DNA from: Caulobacter sp. NIBR1757
Lineage (GTDB): Bacteria > Pseudomonadota > Alphaproteobacteria > Caulobacterales > Caulobacteraceae
Length of the DNA: 64,000 bases
Assembly: GCF_027912495.1 (NCBI RefSeq)
Contig: NZ_CP115463.1
Span: 682,001 to 746,000, forward strand
Reading direction: 5' to 3'
The notes under the pieces are model-generated. The model ran no database searches and had not been told where the DNA came from. It saw nothing but the letters and a program-made list of their open reading frames with translations. The position numbers were made by a program, and so were the translations under genes. This document shows positions 61,205-64,000 of this stretch, piece after piece. Positions within the stretch are counted from its first letter, which is position 1. Every line of letters starts with the position of its first letter.

Positions 61205-61371
61205 TCCCTCCCCGAATGGGGAGGGTAGGCCGACAGGCCGGGTGGGGCAGTGGGTCACCGGCTCCCGCCGGCTAGTCTTCTCTGTGGAATGTCACGATTG
61301 TCTCGGACCGACTTCCCCACCCGACGCGCGTAACCGCGCGTCTGCCCTCCCCATTCGGGGAGGGAGGCTAA
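61205..61371. repeat. Composite palindromic intergenic element E
   Basis: This element of about 167 bp lies between the terminator of exbD and cobW-type gene. In reverse complement it aligns with element D: TAGCCTCCCTCCCCGAATGG, GACGCGCGGTTACGCGCGTC, GGGTGGGGAAGTCGGT, GAGAAGAC and GTGACCCAC in the same order. As in D, TAGCCTCCC at the gene-side end supplies the stop codon of the minus-strand gene (cobW-type). Confidence 0.8.
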
Positions 61372-62441
61372 GCGATACAGCCCTCGAACCCGGCCTTCAG
61401 GGCCGCTTCGTCCAGATCGCGCCCGATGAACACCATCCGGCTGTAGCGGTTGTCCTTCGCCGTCCATTCGCGCTGGTAGTCGCCTTCCAGGATCATGTGC
61501 ACGGCCTGGAAGACCAGCCGGCGCTCATCGCCCTTGATGTCGATGATGCCCTTGGCGCGCAGGATATCGACGCCCTTCTCGGCCAGCAGCTGGTTCAGCC
61601 AGTTCGTCACCCGGATGCCGTCCAGCGGCTTGTCGGCGGTGAGCGAAATCCCCTTGATCCCCGCCTCGGCGGCGTGGTCGTGCACATGCGCATGGTCGTG
61701 CCCGTGATCATGGTGGTGATGGTCATGCCCGTGGTGATCATGTTCGCAGTGCTCGTCATGCACATGGCCCTCTTCCCCGTGGGCGGGGTTGAGGAATTCC
61801 GGCTCCAGGTCGGTGATCCGCTCCAGATCGAAGCTGCCGCGGCCGAGGATGGCGTCGAGTGGCACCTGACTGCGGGTGGTGCGGTGGATCGGGGCCAGCG
61901 GATTGATCCGCCGGATCGAGGCCTCGACGGCCAGAAGCTCGGCCTCGGTCACCAGGTCGGTCTTGTTGAGCACGATCTGGTCGGCGAAGGCGATCTGCTC
62001 GACGGCCTCTTTGGAGTCGGCCAGCCGCAGCGGCAGGTGCTTGGCGTCGACGACGGTGGTCACCGAATCCAGCTGGGTGCGGGCCCGCACGTCGTCGTCG
62101 ACGAAGAAGGTCTGGGCCACGGGGCCCGGATCGGCGAGGCCGGTGGTCTCGACGATGATGGCGTCGAAGCCGCCCTTGCGCTTCATCAGCCCGGACAGCA
62201 CCCGGATCAGGTCGCCGCGCACCGTGCAGCAGACGCAGCCGTTGTTCATCTCGAACACTTCCTCGTCGGCCCCGACCACCAGGTCGTTGTCGATGCCCAC
62301 CTCGCCGAACTCGTTGACGATGACGGCATAGCGCTTGCCGTGATCCTCGGTGAGGATGCGGTTCAGCAGGGTGGTCTTGCCGGCCCCGAGGTAGCCGGTG
62401 AGGACGGTGACGGGGGTCTTGGACGGGGTCGTGGTGGTCAT
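61368..62441 (-). CDS. CobW/COG0523-family GTPase, metal chaperone-like
   Basis: In this 357-aa protein the P-loop [20 protein letters not shown], the metal site GCVCC (CxCC) and the NKTD motif (LNKTDLV) define a COG0523 G3E GTPase. A His-rich linker ([20 protein letters not shown]) lies before the C-terminal domain. Zinc chaperone members (ZagA/YeiR/ZigA type) have just these features. The adjacent membrane protein gene ends 50 nt upstream on the same strand, with a Zur-like site before it, supporting a zinc-homeostasis role over cobalamin synthesis. Confidence 0.88.
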   Translation of the reverse strand: MTTTTPSKTPVTVLTGYLGAGKTTLLNRILTEDHGKRYAVIVNEFGEVGIDNDLVVGADEEVFEMNNGCVCCTVRGDLIRVLSGLMKRKGGFDAIIVETTGLADPGPVAQTFFVDDDVRARTQLDSVTTVVDAKHLPLRLADSKEAVEQIAFADQIVLNKTDLVTEAELLAVEASIRRINPLAPIHRTTRSQVPLDAILGRGSFDLERITDLEPEFLNPAHGEEGHVHDEHCEHDHHGHDHHHHDHGHDHAHVHDHAAEAGIKGISLTADKPLDGIRVTNWLNQLLAEKGVDILRAKGIIDIKGDERRLVFQAVHMILEGDYQREWTAKDNRYSRMVFIGRDLDEAALKAGFEGCIA

Positions 62442-62491
62442 GGCCGCTTATCTAGGCGCTGGGCGGCGAAAGCGAAATGGGCGAGGGCCGG

Positions 62492-63112
62492 TCAGGGCTG
62501 GAAGATCAGCACCACGCCCGCCATCAGGATCAGCATCCAGCCGATGATCAGCGATTCCCGCTTCTGCAGGGCGTCGAGGTTGATCATCCGCGTCCCGGCC
62601 AGGGTCAGGCCGGTGAACAGCATCATGGCCAGGGCCGTCGCCGACAGCAGCACCAGGCTGAGCAGGCCAAAACCCAGCCAGCCATGCTGGATGGCCGAGA
62701 AGTAGACGGCGACGAATTCGCCGCAGGGCGACAGGGTGAGCAGCAGCACCAGGCCGATGACCGCCGCCCGGTCGGAGCGGAAGCCCCGGGGCGCCGTCGG
62801 GTGCTCATGCGACTTGCGCAGCAGATACCAGACGCCCATCGCCAGCAGCAGGCCGGCGACCACCCAGTTGAACATGTGCTCCAGCCTGGGCGCCACGGCC
62901 AGGCCGGCGGCCACGACCACGGCGCCGATCAGCACCGTGAACGCCACATGGCCCAGCCCCGCCAGGGCGGTCACCCCCATGGTCTTGCCGGCCGACCACT
63001 TCTGCTCCCGCCCGACCAGGACGAAGGGCAGCCAGTGAGTCGGCAGGATCGCGTGCATGAAGGCGACGACGAAGCCGGCGGCGGCGATGGAGGTGAAGAC
63101 AGCGAGGTTCAC
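62492..63112 (-). CDS. Polytopic membrane protein, nickel/cobalt or zinc transporter-like
   Basis: This protein of about 206 aa begins at a GTG at 63112 (VNLAVFTSIAAAGFVVAFMH) with six hydrophobic segments. HAILPTHWLPF in the first helix region and TLSPCGEFVAVY later are like the metal-binding HAxxPxH and SPC features of NiCoT/RcnA-type or TauE/CcdA-like transporters. The ATG further upstream would start in a non-hydrophobic tail over the Zur-like site and is unlikely. It forms a likely operon with the CobW GTPase. Metal specificity is not determined. Confidence 0.7.
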   Translation of the reverse strand: MNLAVFTSIAAAGFVVAFMHAILPTHWLPFVLVGREQKWSAGKTMGVTALAGLGHVAFTVLIGAVVVAAGLAVAPRLEHMFNWVVAGLLLAMGVWYLLRKSHEHPTAPRGFRSDRAAVIGLVLLLTLSPCGEFVAVYFSAIQHGWLGFGLLSLVLLSATALAMMLFTGLTLAGTRMINLDALQKRESLIIGWMLILMAGVVLIFQP

Positions 63113-63126
63113 GGACGGCCTATAGA

Positions 63127-63141
63127 ATGTTATATTGTAAC
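63127..63141 (-). promoter_or_regulatory. Zur-like AT-rich inverted repeat
   Basis: ATGTTATATTGTAAC contains the GTTA-N5-TAAC inverted repeat found in zinc uptake regulator boxes (TGTTATANNATAACA type). It lies 15 nt upstream of the GTG start of the membrane protein gene. It overlaps the only AT-rich, promoter-like stretch before this pair. Confidence 0.45.
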
Positions 63142-63183
63142 GGTCCAGCGTGTTCGTATGGTCCTCTCGTCCGCCCTCCAAAA

Positions 63184-63306
63184 GCTGTCATCCTCCGGCC
63201 GCGCAGCGGACCGGGGGACCCAGGGCGGCCCCGGAAAGACTCCTTGCAGTTTTCACGCGGAAAGTTGGGTCCCCCGGTCGCCCTGCGGGCGCCGGAGGAT
63301 GACAGC
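63184..63306. repeat. Large inverted repeat F
   Basis: The outer arms GCTGTCATCCTCCGG (63184-63198) and CCGGAGGATGACAGC (63292-63306) are perfect mirror copies. They are followed inward by GACCGGGGGACCCA and TGGGTCCCCCGGTC, giving arms of about 40 bp with a 45-nt centre. There is no gene in it. It sits between the DUF1810 gene and the membrane protein promoter. Confidence 0.8.
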
Positions 63307-63318
63307 GCTTGGAGGGCG

Positions 63319-63735
63319 CTAAATCCGCGCCAGCGTCGCCGCGTCCCTCTCACCCCCGAAGTACCGCTCCAGCGCCTTCGTAAACGCCGGTTCGTCCGGA
63401 TCGGCCGCCGCGAACACCGTCATGCTCGAATGGAACTTCATGTCGTCCGGCTGGCCGAGGATCGCCCGCGCGCTCAATCCCTCATGCCCGTTCATCGCCG
63501 CCGTGCAGGCCAGCAATCTTGGCCCCAGCAGCGGATGAGCCAGATAGGCCCGCGCCTCCGCCAGCCCACCAAGGGCATAACGCTGGGCCATGGCGCTGTG
63601 CCCCAGCCCGGCGATCTGCGGAAACACGAACCACATCCAGTGACTGCGCTTGGCCCCGGCCGTCAGCTCCGCCAGCGCACGGTCCCAGACCCCGTCCTGG
63701 GCCTGCACGAAGCGGTCGAGATCGAAATCGTCCAT
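63319..63735 (-). CDS. DUF1810 protein
   Basis: This protein of about 138 aa reads MDDFDLDRFVQAQDGVWDRA, then HWMWFVFPQIAGLGHSAMAQ, YALGGLAEARAYLAHPLLG, DDMKFHSSMTVFAAADPDEP and AFTKALERYFGGERDAATL. It is the whole DUF1810 consensus. The function of the family is unknown. The start at 63735 has CAAGGAACG upstream. The longer open frame from 63780 begins in the palindrome and hairpin region and is not likely used. Confidence 0.92.
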   Translation of the reverse strand: MDDFDLDRFVQAQDGVWDRALAELTAGAKRSHWMWFVFPQIAGLGHSAMAQRYALGGLAEARAYLAHPLLGPRLLACTAAMNGHEGLSARAILGQPDDMKFHSSMTVFAAADPDEPAFTKALERYFGGERDAATLARI

Positions 63736-63751
63736 CGTTCCTTGCCGCCTG

Positions 63752-63774
63752 AAACGCCCGCCCGCCGGGCGTTT
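63752..63774. other. Hairpin between DUF1810 and palindrome 3
   Basis: AAACGCCCG (63752-63760), 5 nt and CGGGCGTTT (63766-63774) form a perfect 9-bp stem. It lies in the 5' region of the DUF1810 gene, 5 nt from the third copy of the 18-bp palindrome, and could be an attenuator or protein-binding site. Confidence 0.55.
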
Positions 63775-63778
63775 GCGC

Positions 63779-63796
63779 AATATGTCTAGACATATT
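63779..63796. repeat. 18-bp perfect palindrome, copy 3
   Basis: AATATGTCTAGACATATT lies 44 nt upstream of the DUF1810 ATG. Taken in reverse complement its 5' flank is ATG, the same as copy 2, so the extended form (A/G)TGAATATGTCTAGACATA plus TT is conserved in all three. Its long-element side would be the 63797-64000 region. Confidence 0.85.
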
Positions 63797-64000
63797 CATC
63801 TACGAAAGGTGGCGAAATCTCGGGCCCTGGCGACCGCCGGCCGGAGCGTTGACATGAGCGGATCACAACACGTCAACATTCCCCGCTCCGGCGCCTACGC
63901 CCTGTCAACGCCGGCGCCAACTTTCACAGCGCCGATCGCTACCGTATTATCACGCTAAATCAACAACTTGCCGAAAAGGCCCTGCTTCCCAATCCCGAAA
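63797..64000. other. Non-coding end of the window
   Basis: No convincing gene is seen here. GTTGAC (63848-63853) and GTCAAC (63872-63877) form an inverted repeat with an 18-nt spacer. TACCGTATTATCACG near 63941 is AT-rich. Blocks of elements A and B are not recognisable, so this may be a third, diverged or different element next to palindrome 3. Confidence 0.3.

Noticed and set aside
61681..61740. Dense CAT/ATG repeats suspected as simple-sequence repeat or CRISPR-like
   Set aside because: They are codons of the His-rich loop of the CobW GTPase read on the minus strand.

Overview
The window is GC-rich DNA, densely coded on both strands. It fits an alphaproteobacterium of the order Caulobacterales (Caulobacter or Phenylobacterium type). 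Supporting signs are a TipF-type flagellar c-di-GMP receptor, large hybrid histidine kinases, TadE/G-like proteins, a bacteriophytochrome with its heme oxygenase, an ACE-like M2 peptidase and a complete kdp potassium locus. No rRNA, tRNA or CRISPR array was seen. The species is inferred from gene content only.

Layout. 0-3.3 kb: the start of a probable zinc alcohol dehydrogenase, a small membrane protein and a secreted seven-FG-GAP/RTX protein. 3.3-7.5 kb: five minus-strand genes (NTF2-like, NmrA-like, SDR, cis-CaaD-like tautomerase, alpha/beta hydrolase) facing a TetR regulator across two inverted-repeat operators. 7.5-13.8 kb: a serine acetyltransferase, tipF, feoAB behind a Fur-like box, a DsbA-like protein and a Phd/VapC toxin-antitoxin pair. 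13.8-22.9 kb: 3-hydroxyacyl-CoA dehydrogenase, a TonB-C-like secreted protein, a GbsR-type regulator with a long palindrome, DUF4166, a TadG-like protein coupled to a response regulator, a kinase-receiver-Hpt-EAL hybrid and a potassium channel.

23-34 kb: the kdp locus in the order small ORF-F-A-B-C-D-E, then bphP and bphO. 34-41.6 kb: a thioesterase and an ene-reductase; an operon of CHASE2 membrane protein, small secreted protein and M48-like metalloprotease; and a DUF1003 protein. 41.6-44.2 kb is an accessory patch with two IS1595-type transposase relics, short orphan genes and repeats. 44.2-50.4 kb: a secreted protein, a VOC fragment, an OmpA lipoprotein, a 2OG-Fe oxygenase and a hybrid kinase. 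50.4-55.5 kb: three tandem TadE/G-von Willebrand A paralogues. 55.7-63.7 kb: M2 peptidase, MtgA, nitroreductase, WD40 protein, ExbD, a putative Zur-controlled CobW GTPase/membrane protein pair and DUF1810.

The most unusual signals are non-coding. A perfect 18-bp palindrome, AATATGTCTAGACATATT, occurs three times about 19-22 kb apart, and two copies end homologous intergenic elements of about 280 bp. Separate inverted-repeat elements sit between convergent genes and inside the kdp operon. These are the best candidates for something undescribed.
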